The notes below the pieces were generated by a model. It saw only the letters and a program-made list of their open reading frames with translations, did not search any database and was not told the origin of the DNA. Below are positions 49,301-61,857 of a stretch of 64,000 nt of DNA, piece by piece (position 1 is the stretch's first letter; every line of letters starts with the position of its first letter). The stretch is from Luscinia megarhynchos (taxonomy: Eukaryota > Chordata > Aves > Passeriformes > Turdidae). A program made the position numbers and the translations under genes. The stretch is from NCBI GenBank assembly GCA_034336665.1, contig CM067592.1:37389889-37453888 (forward strand), read 5' to 3'.

Positions 49301-50567
49301 GTAGATATCTACTGGTGTAGATAGTCCACACAGCATAAGGAAAAATAGTCACTATTAATGTTCACAACAAAAACTTTTTTGATATTAATATTGTCAGAAA
49401 TAACTTGTCGCCTATTTTTTATTTCTTTTTCTTTAACTTTGTTATTACAAGATGGTTTTTCTGATGTCCTCTTCAGAAGTTTTAGACTGAAGTCCGTTTA
49501 GTCAGATCTGTCAGAATTAATTAGCTGTTGCAAGTATGGTTTCAATATATTCTGTTTAAAATGCTGTTTTGCTTGTTCTTAAAGTGTTTGTAGAGATTTA
49601 CAATTTTCCCAGTAATAGCAAAGCATTACGTACACACCTGTCAGAAGGCATTGCAAAACTATATTAGCATTTTACATCAGTTCCTGCTAGTTTGCTCTGC
49701 AAAACTGTTTGCAAGTTGTGATGGAGCTGCAAATGTGCAAAAAATGCATTTTTAAACATCTGAAAAGAGATTTGTCTTGTTACTCCATCCAATGTATAAT
49801 AAAATCTGTATTTAAAAATGTGCTGCAAAGCAGTTTTTCTTTGTATTTGTTGATTTGTATAATTGGGAAAATTTGATTTATAGTTAGATTCACTGTAGCA
49901 TTTTTCCAGAGTAGCAGTGTATCAGGAACAGAAACTAATTTTAAATACATGGCCAAGCTCTGTTATGCTGAATTAAAGTGTCTATGATGTTTACCTAATG
50001 TGTTTTTTGAAGTGTCACGTTATATAATTTAATTATGAAATTCTATGGGCAAACTAATATAGCTGGAAAATTAGTATCAGAGTTAATGTCGAAAAATGCA
50101 GAAATTTGATTTGAGCCCATAGTCTCCGTGCTTGACTTTCTTTTTAATACTGTTTTTCTTCTTACGTTTTATTGAGTAGTTCAGTGCATTTCAGTAAAGA
50201 GTACTTCTGCCTTTTGTAATATGGCACTTTAAACACACCTTTGGGCATTGTTCAAATATAAGCTAATTGTGCACTACTGAAGGTTTTTGTCTGAGAAATA
50301 TAAATATGGGGTTGTTTCATAGTAATTACTAAAATTTTACTTTTGTTTATGGACACTTAATTATTTTTTAATTTTCTTTTTATTGAAGTTTAAAATATAG
50401 TAGAAAATTAATAACAGCAAAATACAGTTTGACAAAATCGTTCTGTAGGAGCTAGGTGGCATCATGTTCTGCCTTGAATTGTGCATTACTCTGCATTACA
50501 GCTTTGAATGACAACTGAATTTAGTTGCTTCAACCACAAATAAGAAAAATTTAATTGCAGTGACTCC

Positions 50568-50738
50568 CGGTTTCCGGGGATGTTTAGCTGTCTCTCTTAC
50601 ATAACCAGCACCCCCGAAAGCCTTCAGACAGCACTCGGCAGAGCTGCACAGAGGGAGTTTAGAAATGGCTTTTGAAAACCGAGTAGAAGCATTCTCTGCA
50701 GGTGAAGTGCCGCTGGCACGTGCGGCTCCCGCTCGCCG
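50568..50738 (+). promoter_or_regulatory. Isolated CpG cluster, possible internal promoter
   Basis: About 11 CpG dinucleotides fall in 170 bp, while the surrounding kilobases have almost none. The cluster includes a perfect E-box CACGTG (50717-50722) and GCCGCT/GCTCGCCGCT blocks. CpG islands are kept by lack of methylation, so a cluster deep inside A+T-rich DNA suggests an alternative promoter or strong enhancer. No TATA box is evident. Confidence 0.4.
50665..50701 (+). other. Possible alternative first coding exon
   Basis: An ATG in good context (TTAGAAATGGC, G at -3 and +4) opens a frame MAFENRVEAFSA and reaches a CTGCAG|GTGAAG donor after 50701, leaving one extra base for the next codon. 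It sits in the CpG cluster. Without splicing the frame would run to 50868 but becomes hydrophobic and unconvincing. The donor fits the consensus but does not prove use. Confidence 0.25.
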
Positions 50739-50985
50739 CTGGGGGAAATGGCCCCTTCAGGCTGCAGTTTTCTTTCTGAATTTTGTAGCACAAGTCTTTG
50801 TTCCTACCCACTCCCTCTACAAATCCTGGGTTTCAATTGAGCAAGATATCTTAATTTTCTTTTTTTATTAAAACCTCAGCTTTATATAAAAATATGTGAG
50901 GTTCTCCGCTGCTTTGACACCCTGCCAGATTTTGTGGTTTTACGACCCAGTTTCCTGGAGGGGGTTTTAAAAAAATTATTACCTT

Positions 50986-51001
50986 CCCCCCCCCCCCCCC
51001 C
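50986..51001 (+). repeat. Poly(C) tract of 16
   Basis: Sixteen C in a row on the plus strand, about 250 bp downstream of the CpG cluster. Long G/C homopolymers are uncommon in vertebrate unique sequence and are also prone to length errors. Confidence 0.9.
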
Positions 51002-51715
51002 ATTGCTGTATGAGTAATCTAAAAACAAATCAGAACAAAAACCAACTGGAGGAACTGACTGCCGGGAGGAAACAGTGAGATGTCAAACATTAAGTAAACA
51101 TTCCAAAAACAGAGGAAAATCCAATCACCAAAACCAAAGGAAAACACCCCAACCAAGCAACCCAATGTCCATGTAATAAAAAAATAAGAAATTTTTAAAG
51201 AAGAAAAGGAAAAGTATGTTAGTGTAATGGAGCTCACATTTTTCTCTTATGAATAATGTACAATGTATTCTTTAAAAGCTAGACAGTATTTGATTTAAAC
51301 AGCAGCAGGTATAAGTGAAAAGGGGGAGAGGCATTCAGCAAACAACTGGCTAAAAGCCGCCTTGAAGTATGTTTTTTCATGATTTTGAGGTCTCAACAGC
51401 CTGACTCACCAGCTTCCATTCTATCCTTTGCAATTTTACATACCCAGAATCTAGATTAAACTAATCTGTTTTGCCGTCTTGCTGCTGCAGTTTAGAGCTG
51501 TGCTGTGATATACAGTGCATGTGTGTATCACCACAGTATCACGGGTCTACAGAGAGAGCACTTACTGTGGAACTGGAAACCTGAGCTTTAAAAAATAACC
51601 ATATAAATGGCAGTATTGTATACATTGAGAGGCCCTTAAATTGGTTTCCTTGCTGTGAGCAGCAAGGGTTGTCATTTGCAAGGTTGCTAAGCACAAATCA
51701 GTAATTTTCAGTGTT

Positions 51716-51741
51716 CAAGCCAATAAGCTCTAATTGGCTTG
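51716..51741. promoter_or_regulatory. Perfect 9-bp inverted repeat with CCAAT motifs
   Basis: CAAGCCAAT (51716-51724) and ATTGGCTTG (51733-51741) are exact reverse complements around an 8-bp spacer (AAGCTCTA). Each arm contains CCAAT/ATTGG and a GCCAA half-site of the NFI type, arranged outward rather than in the usual TTGGC-N5-GCCAA order. The surrounding 51600-51800 is not repetitive and looks like regulatory DNA. Confidence 0.35.
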
Positions 51742-53042
51742 GCAATACAAATTTAGCCATGTAAATGCTGAAAATGCCAGTCACGGCAGTTTGGGGTTTT
51801 GTCCGTCCCTTGCTGTAACACGGCTCCTCTCCCCTGCATCTCCCTCCTCTGATCCCTGCTTTACTTTTTAAGGCAGTTCAAACTGTATGGTCAAAAATCC
51901 CTAGGGGACTGAAAAAAGGGAAAACAAGTTCGCCGGAGCAAAACAATCCTAAGCACTGTATGGAACTTAGGCAGCTTTGTGAAGAAAATTGCTTTCTGTT
52001 AATATCACATGTCTTTGTTGTCACCTTCCTGTTCTTCCCCTTGAGACACATCTCAGGTTCAGCCCTATTTTGCTCCATGCAGATAGATTCAAAACTAATC
52101 AGTATTGTAAACACTGTGTTTCTATTGGGGCAAACTAATTTTTGACTACAAAGGGTAATGCAGAAAGGCAGTAAGTACTGGAAAGGCTGCTTATTTATAC
52201 TGGCTTTATTAATGACACAAACCTGCTGAAATACCATTGCTGCATGTTTCTTCCAGCCAGCTGCCTATGAGCTGGGTTTGGTGTTGTGAAATCACAGAGA
52301 CCAAAACTTGTCATTTACTATGAGGATGCAAATTACATAGCATTCATAATTAGTAGAAACTACAGTTGCAATAGACTTATTTCTTTCATTGATTTTATTT
52401 GCATTAAAATTTTATTTACATTAAAGCAAAATGCAGTTTTTTTGAAGGTTCTTAAATATGTGCTGTCCTTGGCAAACCTTGGTGTACTTAGTTTTTCAAC
52501 TATTAAAGTAAAAGGATATGATTATTAACTATGTTTTCTGTAAATCAGTGCACTAGCACCTGAAATTAAGAGTCCTTCTGCAAATGGATACATCTTGTTA
52601 TAGAAAGCAAGAGGATAGCATTTCTTCTTTTGGTTTTGCCTTTTAGAAATGCAAATATGTTCAGAGACAGATGAAAAAGTAGTTGACTTTTACATTGTTA
52701 CTGCCTCTGGAATTGTAAGATTTGTCAAAACTGGTTTTGTGTTGTTTAATGCCAAAATTGAAATTTCTAATTACTGTGATTATTAGATGAGAGATAATAT
52801 TTCCAGAAGAGCATTGAATAAAAACGGCTACACTTTGCAAACAGAGTAGGGAAGGAAAGAAGTGGAATATGATCATCGTGAGCAAGACGTAATTGTAAGG
52901 GTGGAGCATATCCAAGACTGGTTTGTGATTGGATTTAGATTAAGAAGAAGAGCTTGTGTATTTAGTCTGAGAGAAGACAAATATTAGAGGCACCACAGCA
53001 CAGCTGTAATTAGGTTAAAGGACTTTGTGCTCTTGCTAACAG

Positions 53043-53066
53043 AGTGGAACTGAAATTGCATTTGCA
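53043..53066 (+). other. Possible 24-nt microexon
   Basis: An acceptor (TTTGTGCTCTTGCTAACAG) and a near-perfect donor (GCA|GTAAGTATG) enclose 24 nt, which is eight codons in phase 0 (SGTEIAFA). This is consistent with the phase of exons A and B, but such short matches also arise by chance. Confidence 0.15.
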
Positions 53067-55992
53067 GTAAGTATGCTCTTGTCTTTTGTCCTTTTTAGAG
53101 TAACAGTGCCTTTCTTCTGTCACATGCTTTACAATTCTTGGATTAACTAAGCTGTTACGGGTTACAGCACTCATTTTGAGTATCAGTGAAATTCCTTTCA
53201 TGTCACTTTTTGCCTCTATTGTCCATTTGCAATTAGAAGTTGATAAAATGTCGGATTTATCATTAATCATGTTTCAGGTGTGTTTATGAAAAAAAGTCAC
53301 TGTTTGTTGCATAGTTCAATCACAATATTAAAACACAGTTGAGAGTGTTTTACCTGCCAGTGCCAAACTGGGCATTTACAGCACAGTAGGTATCTGTTCT
53401 GTGATTTTAGGGGTATATCAAATACAGACTTCTTGAGGAAAAGTTTGGGGAAAAATATTTCTAATGCACATATAATCAGCTTGCTGTGCCTGTTTGGATT
53501 TTTTTCAAGGTAAATTTTTTTTAATGGTGAAATCTGTTCAAAATGCTTTTCCTTCTTTAAAGTGGATTTTTCTGGAATTTATACAGAGCTAGTTGACAAA
53601 ATGAAGACAGATACACTGATTCATAGTTAAGCTGATTGTGGGCTGCATTTGCCCTCGTGAAACAACCATGAAGAGAAGTATATTTCAGTGTACCCTGTGC
53701 CTGCTTTGTTTAGGCAGTGTATGCACTCTGCCTGGGAGGTGTTTAATTTGCAGAAGTGCTGAGTATGCCTGGTTCCCAGCTTTCTGGGACTTACAGGTAT
53801 GTGTATGTGTCTGAAAGTTGGTGTGGTAGCAGCTTCCCAGGCCGGAGTCAGTGGTGCACAAAAGCTGCAGCATATTGTTGGAGCAGAGATGTCGGTGTAT
53901 GAAAATACCAGGGTACTGAAAAGCATTAAATTTCCAATAATAATAGGTTGTTTATTTTAGTGTATTTTCAGGCTAGGCCAGCAAATCTATACAAATTAAT
54001 AATTTTGTTAGATTCTGCTGAGAATAAGCAGTTTTTAACATAAATTGGTCTAAGTCTATATAATACTATGTTTTGAGCTGGTTTGAAAAAGCAATAACTG
54101 TACTATCACTGCAGAATTCTGTAGTTTTGCAATTCATTTATTAAGCTCTCTCATATCATTGTGAGAGGCACATTTAAGAGGGCCAAATGCATAAACAAGT
54201 GAGCAAGAGTAGGCTGCTTCTTTCTGTGGAGGTACTTGAGCACATAAAGTTAATTACACCTGAGTGCTTGCAGCATAAACGGTGATTGTCGTGGGGTGTT
54301 GTTGGTGTAGGTGGCTGGTGATGATGTGGATGGGATTTTGAGGTATATTCAGGAGATTATTTTTAAGTATGGGTAAAAAACTACACAGCAAGCTGACTCT
54401 CTGCTGCCTAATTTGAAAGAAAAGGAAAAAGTGCTACTGGTTTGGTTTGGTTTTTTTAAGACAGAGCTATGAAGGGTTAATTTTCCCAGTGGAAAGTATT
54501 CCTTAATTATAGCTGTTTGTTCTTTGTTATTATAGCTTTCCTAATTTCAAAGACTTGCAAATGTCATTAGACTCAAGCTAGAGTAATCAACTGTCCAGTT
54601 TTCATGTGTTAAAAATAGGAGTTCAACGATAAGAAATTTGTCTTAAATCAGTAAGACATCTTGGAAATTTTATCTGGAAAAATAATAATGAAAGTATTTT
54701 ACAGTCTTTTATAAACGGAGAACTTTAATACCAAGTTTCTCGCTGGAGGGAAATTTTTATAGTGAAGTTATAAACACCTGAGAACTGCAGTTTATAATGG
54801 AAACTTAGGGTCCATTTTTGCTGCAGCAGCATACACATTTCTCAAATGAGACTGACTTCGCTAGAAGGAAAGAGCTGATAGAGTAGATGCTTTTTGCTTC
54901 TTAAGAACAAGACCCATGCTAAGCAGATATTTTGCTTGTACAGTAGAATAGGTTGCCTTTCAGTATTTAAAAGCATTCATTACTTACCTTAAATTAGGTT
55001 TAAATGATTGTTACCAAGCCATTTCTTAAATTAGTAGTGGGATTGCACTGTTTAAAACTTCTATGTGAATATAACTTGGTGCTGTCACTGTGCATAGCAC
55101 TGCAGGTTCTTGGCTAAAGCCAACTTTTCAGTCAACTATTTCCATAGTAGATAAGATTATGAATAACTGTTGAAGTACTGCACTTAGTGGTTGTCCAGTA
55201 TAATAAATAATACTCTGCTGCTGCACAGTTGGCCCACTGCTCCCTGGCATTATCTGCTTGATTGTTTTCACATTTATATGTAAATTCAGTGATGAAGTGC
55301 TGATCTTATTCTCCTTACTAGAAAAAATAATCCCTTGAAGCTAATGGGAGCTCTCCTTCCATAAGAAGTATGTAATGAGCCCATAGGTCAGCAAATTTTC
55401 CAGGTATCCTTCTTGGAGGTTAATATTCTTTCTTCCCCCCCCTTTCCTGAAGAGGTGGAAGAGAAATAGTATGCAGTCTCAGAAATAAGTAAGTGAATGC
55501 TGTTTGGTGAAGGATAGGCTCACCTGCTGTCACTAGCAGTGGTTTTCTCAAATCTGCCTGTTGACAGGAAATCCTGCTGCAGCCCATCCTGGTTCCTCCA
55601 GGTCTATGTACAAGGGCTTAAGCAAGGCATAAAATACCTGGAGTGGAATTCAAAAATGCACAGGTCAGGATATGGAGTGCTCTCTGCTTAACACACATTA
55701 GGTCCTTTTGTTAAGAGGTAAAGTAGTATAGAGAAGAATGGCAGCAAACTGAATAGTTTATCTGCACATTTATAGAATAAAAATTAACAACTTCAGTTTG
55801 GCAGATTTAATTAAGGATTTATTTTAATTTTGTTGCATCAAGTGCTTTTACCACTGCTTTGTTAGTCATTTGTAAAGCATTGGAAATGTTAAGAGTATCT
55901 TTAAAAATGAAGATTGTAGTAAATTTTGATGGAAAATATGGTTGGAAATCTCTATTTGAAAATGCAGAACCTAGGACGCTCTTTGATTTCAG

Positions 55993-56037
55993 CATGAAAA
56001 CTTGTCTTTGTGCCTGCTTCTGGACATCAAGTTGCAG
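55993..56037 (+). other. Possible 45-nt exon
   Basis: An acceptor (CGCTCTTTGATTTCAG) and a donor (TTGCAG|GTATCT) enclose 45 nt, exactly 15 codons in phase 0 reading HENLSLCLLLDIKLQ. The phase agrees with exon B. The peptide is leucine-rich and not recognised. Confidence 0.2.
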
Positions 56038-56330
56038 GTATCTCTATTATATGTTAAATGATTCCAGGTGCTCTACAATGTGATGCATAAACCTAATGGA
56101 TGGAGAGCATGACATGAAGTTATTTTAAGCACCTCACTGAATCTTCCTTACAGAAGAATAAAAACCAAACAACCAAGCAACCAAAGCAAACAAACAAAAA
56201 AAAATCTTAAAACACCACCACCACTACTGTTTGGAGAGAGGTTAAAAAAAATACTGAATTATTATGTGAGCATATCTTTATATACTTACATATATCAGTA
56301 TTACAAATGAGCATTAAAAATTGCATGCAG

Positions 56331-56382
56331 TATTTAAATACATTAAATATTAAATAAAATAAAATATTTAAATATATTTAAA
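56331..56382 (+). repeat. A/T simple-sequence tract
   Basis: About 50 bp of pure or nearly pure A/T built from TTAAATA and AAATA units. Confidence 0.8.
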
Positions 56383-59300
56383 GCGTCTCGTTTTCATTCA
56401 GCTGTGAGACTGAATTTATAAAGGCATTTATGCCTTTAAATGTGATATTTTCATTCTTACCCCTTTATCAGCTTAGTAGGTACTTAATAGGTCTAAAATA
56501 TTCTTTCTGTTTCTGTCATGTTTTCATAAAACCAACACACATTTCTATAATCACAAGAAAGTACTAATTCGGGGGGTTTTTTTAAGAGAGATGTTCAGGG
56601 GCTAGTGCTTTGATGCATTTCTTTTAAATTGAATAGTGTTTCCATACAAATCTGTATTTATGAGTCAAAAAACAAATCCATTATCAAGATCGAAAAGTCA
56701 TTATTAATGTTTTGTCTATATGTGAAAGTGCTGGTCAGTACATGTAATGAAATAGTTTGATTCTTTTTAATGATACACTTATCATCCTAAACATTACAGA
56801 AAGTCTCATCCAAAAAACATGAGCAGAGGGTAGCCCTTATATCACATTTTAAACTCATTTTATTTGAGAATTAATTCTGAAAACATTAGTACTTCAACCA
56901 GCTTTCTAGGTTTGATTAGTTTTTTTAAGAAGTTGTGTTCCTGCACACGCTAATGGTGTGCTAATACTGTCTCAAGCCACTCAATTCCGTGTACTCCTTC
57001 AAGCTAAAAAAACCCTTATTCAGACTGCAGTTTGGAAAAGTTCATGTCCAGCAAGTTTGAGCTTGGATTATTTCCATACTTAGTTCTAATGCTCCTGTAT
57101 AGGAGAAGTACAGATTTTGAAATACAGATTTTGGAAGAGAAAATCTAGCTGCAAGATCCTTGCTTGTAACTGTGGCATCTTTTTAAAGAGCACTGGGCAT
57201 AATAAGGATGTTGTGCAACTTTCATCCACTTGTTCTCAGATCTTTTAAGGGCTTGATTTTAATTTTTTCCAGTGTTAACTGTCTTTTGCAACAGTTTAAA
57301 TTAAAACCTTATCCATATTTTAAAAATTAGGAATAAAAAGTAGTGGGATGCACTTACTCTGCTCCATTGTTCCATATCACACTCATCACAATAGGATTTG
57401 AGTAGCTTTTACAAAAATACTAAGCAATGAACTTTCATCAGGTATTTCATTGTCTTATCCTCTGCTCCTGGAGAGAGCTGTGTGCAATGAAGTGTTTTGT
57501 TTCAGAAAGAGTTTTTTTGGGAGGTAGAAGTGGTCCCTTTTTTTTTTCCCCTTAAGTACACCTTGCTGTGTATTTGTAGTAGAGCAGACAAAACTGATAA
57601 ATTTGGCCTATATCTGGAGTGAGAGATGGTGACTCTTGTGACCAGTCTTAGGTGACAGTGCAAGTTTTAGGACAACTCATTGAAAAGTTCAGTCTCCTTT
57701 TCAAGAAGTTGGTGTTTAGGTGCCTTTTCAAGAAGGTGGTTTGCTTTGAGTGGAGAATTGGGGAGCAGAGGAAGTGCCTGGCTGTCACCTGTCATCTTTG
57801 GGTAGCAGTCAGAAGTGGCTGCCTCCGAGTCATCAGTGTAGCCCGAAGTTATTGACTTTGTAGGTATTGTGGTGGGAGCCACAAAAAAACTTGAAAACCA
57901 GTGTGACAGGTAACCATACAAGAACCTGTGTTGCTAGAGTCATGGTGCAGTGTTCAGTGCCAGTTTTCTTCTAAAGTGCCAAAGGCTTCCTTTTGGCATA
58001 GTGGGGCAGTTAGGCTGAGAAGTGACAGTAGCTGTGGAACTAGATAACTTTCCACCATAGTGGAAGAGTTCTTTCTGACAACTGGATAGTTTTAGTCATG
58101 GCCATTGTGGTACCTTAGTTAAAAAATAATTCTAGAAGCTGACGGTGGTGGATTGGCATCTCTGCATCTTTGATGCATGGGGATAGTTTCATGACTGCAA
58201 ACTCTATATACTGCTCTTCTACATTCCCAGCAGCAACTATTCTTAGGTTTAGACTGTTAGAACTATATCTGTTTTAAGGTTGTCCATGTTTAAGACTTTC
58301 TTGGAGGCATGTGTATATTTCTGAAACTGGAGTCCACTCAGTCTGTCAATTGCATTCTCAACAAATGAAAAAAACCCCAAAAACAACTACCAATCAGCAA
58401 ACAACAAAACTACTCTAAAAGAAAAAAGGGATTAAATGGATGTGGTGTGTTGGAAAAAATGGTTGTGAATATGCAGAGGCTGTATTGGACACACAGTCCA
58501 CCAGAGCCAGATTTCAGATCTGAAGAAGATATGGGTCTGGAAATGCAGTGTATCTACAAAATGTTTAAAAGACATGTGACATAATTAAACATGAAAGCCC
58601 TTGTTACCTGTTGTTCTGGAATCAAAAAGGGTAGAAAAGAGAATTGATTCTTGTGTATTCCAGTAGTAAAGGGTTAAGAGCTGGAAGTGCAGGTTCCCAT
58701 CTGTGCTTTAATGCTTTCCTCCAGGAAGGCTTGTGACATTGTTTGTGCTTTATGATGAATCTCAGACGGCCCTCCCTGAAGTGATGCTGTATCCTGCAGC
58801 TCCCGTATAAGCTGACTGGATTGATAAAACTTCTTTCAGCACAGCCATGCTAGTGAAAATTTTGACTAGAAAGACAAGTTCTTTTCTCTGTCCTTCTTCA
58901 GGTTTGTTGTCTGTATGCCAGCTGTGTGGGGCATCTAGTGGGTACTAGGTATCGTACCCTTGTACTTGACTTAACAGAAAGGAATGCGTTCTGGTCAACA
59001 AACTCAGATTTCTCTAGGACCTGACCACATCAGAGAGTTGGAAAATGTATAGTGAATTCCTTGAAGATAACAATCATGGCTGAACTCTGGGCGTTGACTG
59101 AATCTTGCATTGGTAGGTATAGGAGGAACAAATTTCTGTGCCAGAAGTGGTCAAATGTGTACCAAACTTTAAAGGAAAAGGATGATACTTCTTCAAGCTG
59201 GCCCTTGCTCAGTTCTATTGCAAGGATATTTCATACTGAAGGGGTTTAACTTCCTGGGCTAGTTGCCAGAGTTAGAATTTTTCATATTCAGCACTGGGCA

Positions 59301-60677
59301 GTGAGGTTACTTGCCCAATAATTTGCAATTTATCAAAGCTTAGAAAAATTTAATTTTCTTTGGCTCTCAGGTTTTTGTCTTTCTTATTCTAGTACTTAAA
59401 ATGAGAAGAATAAAGGAAATCTGTTTGGGTGCTGAAGGTGTTCTCACTGATGGTTGTGGCTCATAGTCCATCATTATGCTTCTCTAGCTCTTCATTTTTC
59501 AGTGTCTGCTGTAGTCCGCCACTTTATTTTAATGCCTCAGAGGACCCTTGATAGACAGTTGGTTCCAGAGGATCTAGATGTTGGTCATTCAAGGTGAGAT
59601 GGTTTATACTGCCACTGATCAGCTTAAGCACATTTTTTGGAGCAGTTGAGACCTGCAGTGTTTTGGGTGGACAAATTAGTAGGCAGCTACTTGCACTTCA
59701 ACATCTACTACAACGTGTGTATGAAATCTTTCCACCATTTGTTAAGACTTGGTGGTCTTTTCTATGACTCCTCTAACAGGTAATAGTCAGAGAGTTGGAA
59801 AATAAAACAAAAGATCTGCTTAGCTTTGTTCTTTGTAGTTAGACAAATAGTTTGCTGAAGCTGAAGTGCCTCTCTTGGGTGTGCTGTTAGGTGAGAAAAA
59901 GTGGTCCTGATGTCAACTGCTTACAGCTGGCTAGCACTAACCACGGGACTGATATTCTTATCACCTTCCCACTGCTAGAGACTCCTGAGATCGAGTGAAG
60001 GGATGACTGAAGATCTTGCTGTTGCCAGCTTCACCTTTGGTTTGTGTCACAGTAACTGTGTGCGTGAAGTATGACTTGAGATGGGGATTTGGCTTCTTGT
60101 GTCTGCTTGATGTGGCCATTTCATCTGAAAGCAGGAGCAGCACTTCCTGGAAGCGTGATAGTAAATGGCAGGGCAGGTAATCTGCATAGAATAGAGAATG
60201 TGCAGTTTATTATGCTTAAAAGGGAACTATTATGCTTGAGGGTAAAGTTACAGTGAAATGTTTCTTTGGGAAAACTAAGGTTGAGAAAACCTGTAAATCT
60301 GTAGTGGAAGCCACCTGTTTTTCATTTGGCTGGCTCAGCAATACATCATAAAAGTTTAATAATTTTTGATATTTCAATGTGTTTATGTTAGATTGCAGAT
60401 GCTGAATTTCGTTGTAAGTGGATCTTCTCTCCATTAAGTAAATATTGGGAAAATACTTCATACTAAAGCTTAAGAAAAAAATACTTTATGGACTGGTAGC
60501 AGTGGCTGGCCTTTTAAAAATATTACTGGTAATGTGTAACCAGAAAATCAGACACAGAATGTAAAACAGGGATTTGTGTACTTCATTCAGAAATATTTTC
60601 ATATTTGTGGCCAGAATAAATCAAACCTTTGTGTTTTAGTAGGTATCAGCCTTAAAATTATTCCTGACACAGCTTTA

Positions 60678-60715
60678 AAAAAGCCTTTTAAAAAAAAGCT
60701 TTTTAAAAAAGCCTT
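60678..60715 (+). repeat. A-rich tandem repeat with a 12-bp palindrome
   Basis: Two and a half copies of AAAAAGCCTTTTAAA-like units with a period of about 15. The centre holds the perfect palindrome AAAAAGCTTTTT (60693-60704). Confidence 0.7.
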
Positions 60716-61689
60716 AATTTTGATGGTATAAGGATGAAACTAACTGGGAACAATATGCCAGTGCAATTGTTTATTAAATAAATTGGTGTCATTGTCATTT
60801 TTATGTAATGCTAGTAAAAAGTAAGTAGTGCCTGATATAAGGGTCCCAGAAAACATATTTTGAAGTACAACACAAGTAAAATGCCCGTGAACTTATTGGA
60901 ATTACTGTTTTTTGAAATAAAGTTTTTTGAAGCAAATTTCATAGGAATATATTTTTCATTATAATTACAAGATATAATTCCTGGTTTGTGTTTGAAAAAT
61001 GGTTGTGTTTAAAAATGAGTTGCTGAGCATAGAAGAGCCATCTGAAGAGATACTGAGAAAAACTGCACACAGTGGGAAAAGGGCTTGTGAAATTTTGTCA
61101 GCCTCTAGCAAAGATGGCTGTATTTTAGAAACCAGTTCAAGGCATTCTTATGTCAGCTGCAGAATACTTTTTTTCCTTCATATTAATCAAACAGCAGACT
61201 AGTTTGTTCAGAGTTAAACTCTCTTCAGTAGTGTATTACACTTCACTAATTAACAATCGTTAGTTTGGACATTTTTTATGTAACTCATATGTTACTTGAT
61301 ATGAGTGCATTTTAGGCCCTGAGGGGGGATGGGGGAGAGCATGCCTTGGTTTCATTTAAAAGAAGTAACTGTGCTGATCAGGATATTGTTTGAGGTAAAC
61401 AATGACAACATCTGGTTAAAAACATGGTTGACTAAACAGTGTTTTCTTGAATTTCCAATCTACTAATTTTCTGGACAGTTTGAGGAATGAGGGGATTTTT
61501 TCTATGAAAGTTTTTATTTATTTGCAGTCTACAGAAAAGAGCATTGAAGGTGGTGGGGGAGAGTTTATAAAATGTGATTGATTCAGGGGTTTGTTTGACT
61601 AGAGAGAAATAAAAGTGCAGAGATGGCCTGGACCTATAAATCCTGTCTCCTGGACTAGTAACATTGCTTTCTTGACTGCAGTTTATGAG

Positions 61690-61857
61690 GAAAATGAACA
61701 GGCTGCACAAGATTGAGTCAGCCTCTTTGGAGGTATTAAAAAAACATGTAGACTTGGTGCTTAGGGACATAATTTAGTGGTCAACATGGCAATGTGGGTT
61801 AGTGGTTGCACTCGATGATATTAGAGGTTTCTTCCAACCTCAATGATTCTATGATCA
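61690..61857 (+). mobile_element. CR1 LINE 3' end, plus strand, old
   Basis: The last segment (GCACTCGATGATATTAGAGG, then TTCTTCCAACCTCAATGATT and CTATGATC) matches a CR1 3' terminus. Upstream, CTTTGGAGGTATTAAAAAAACATG and GGGACATAATTTAGTGG-like sequence extends the match. The left border is approximate. Confidence 0.8.

Larger units (their letters stand above)
45011..61689. other. 16.7 kb of A+T-rich DNA, probably intronic
   Basis: No gene is recognised. The region contains a GT microsatellite, an inner CpG cluster with a possible alternative first exon (50568-50738), a poly(C) tract, a perfect CCAAT-type inverted repeat (51716-51741), two exon-like segments (53043 and 55993) and an A/T simple repeat at 56331. 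The longest frame (48894-48457, minus, 145 codons) has no recognisable motif and is within what chance allows for A+T-rich DNA of this length. Confidence 0.5.
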
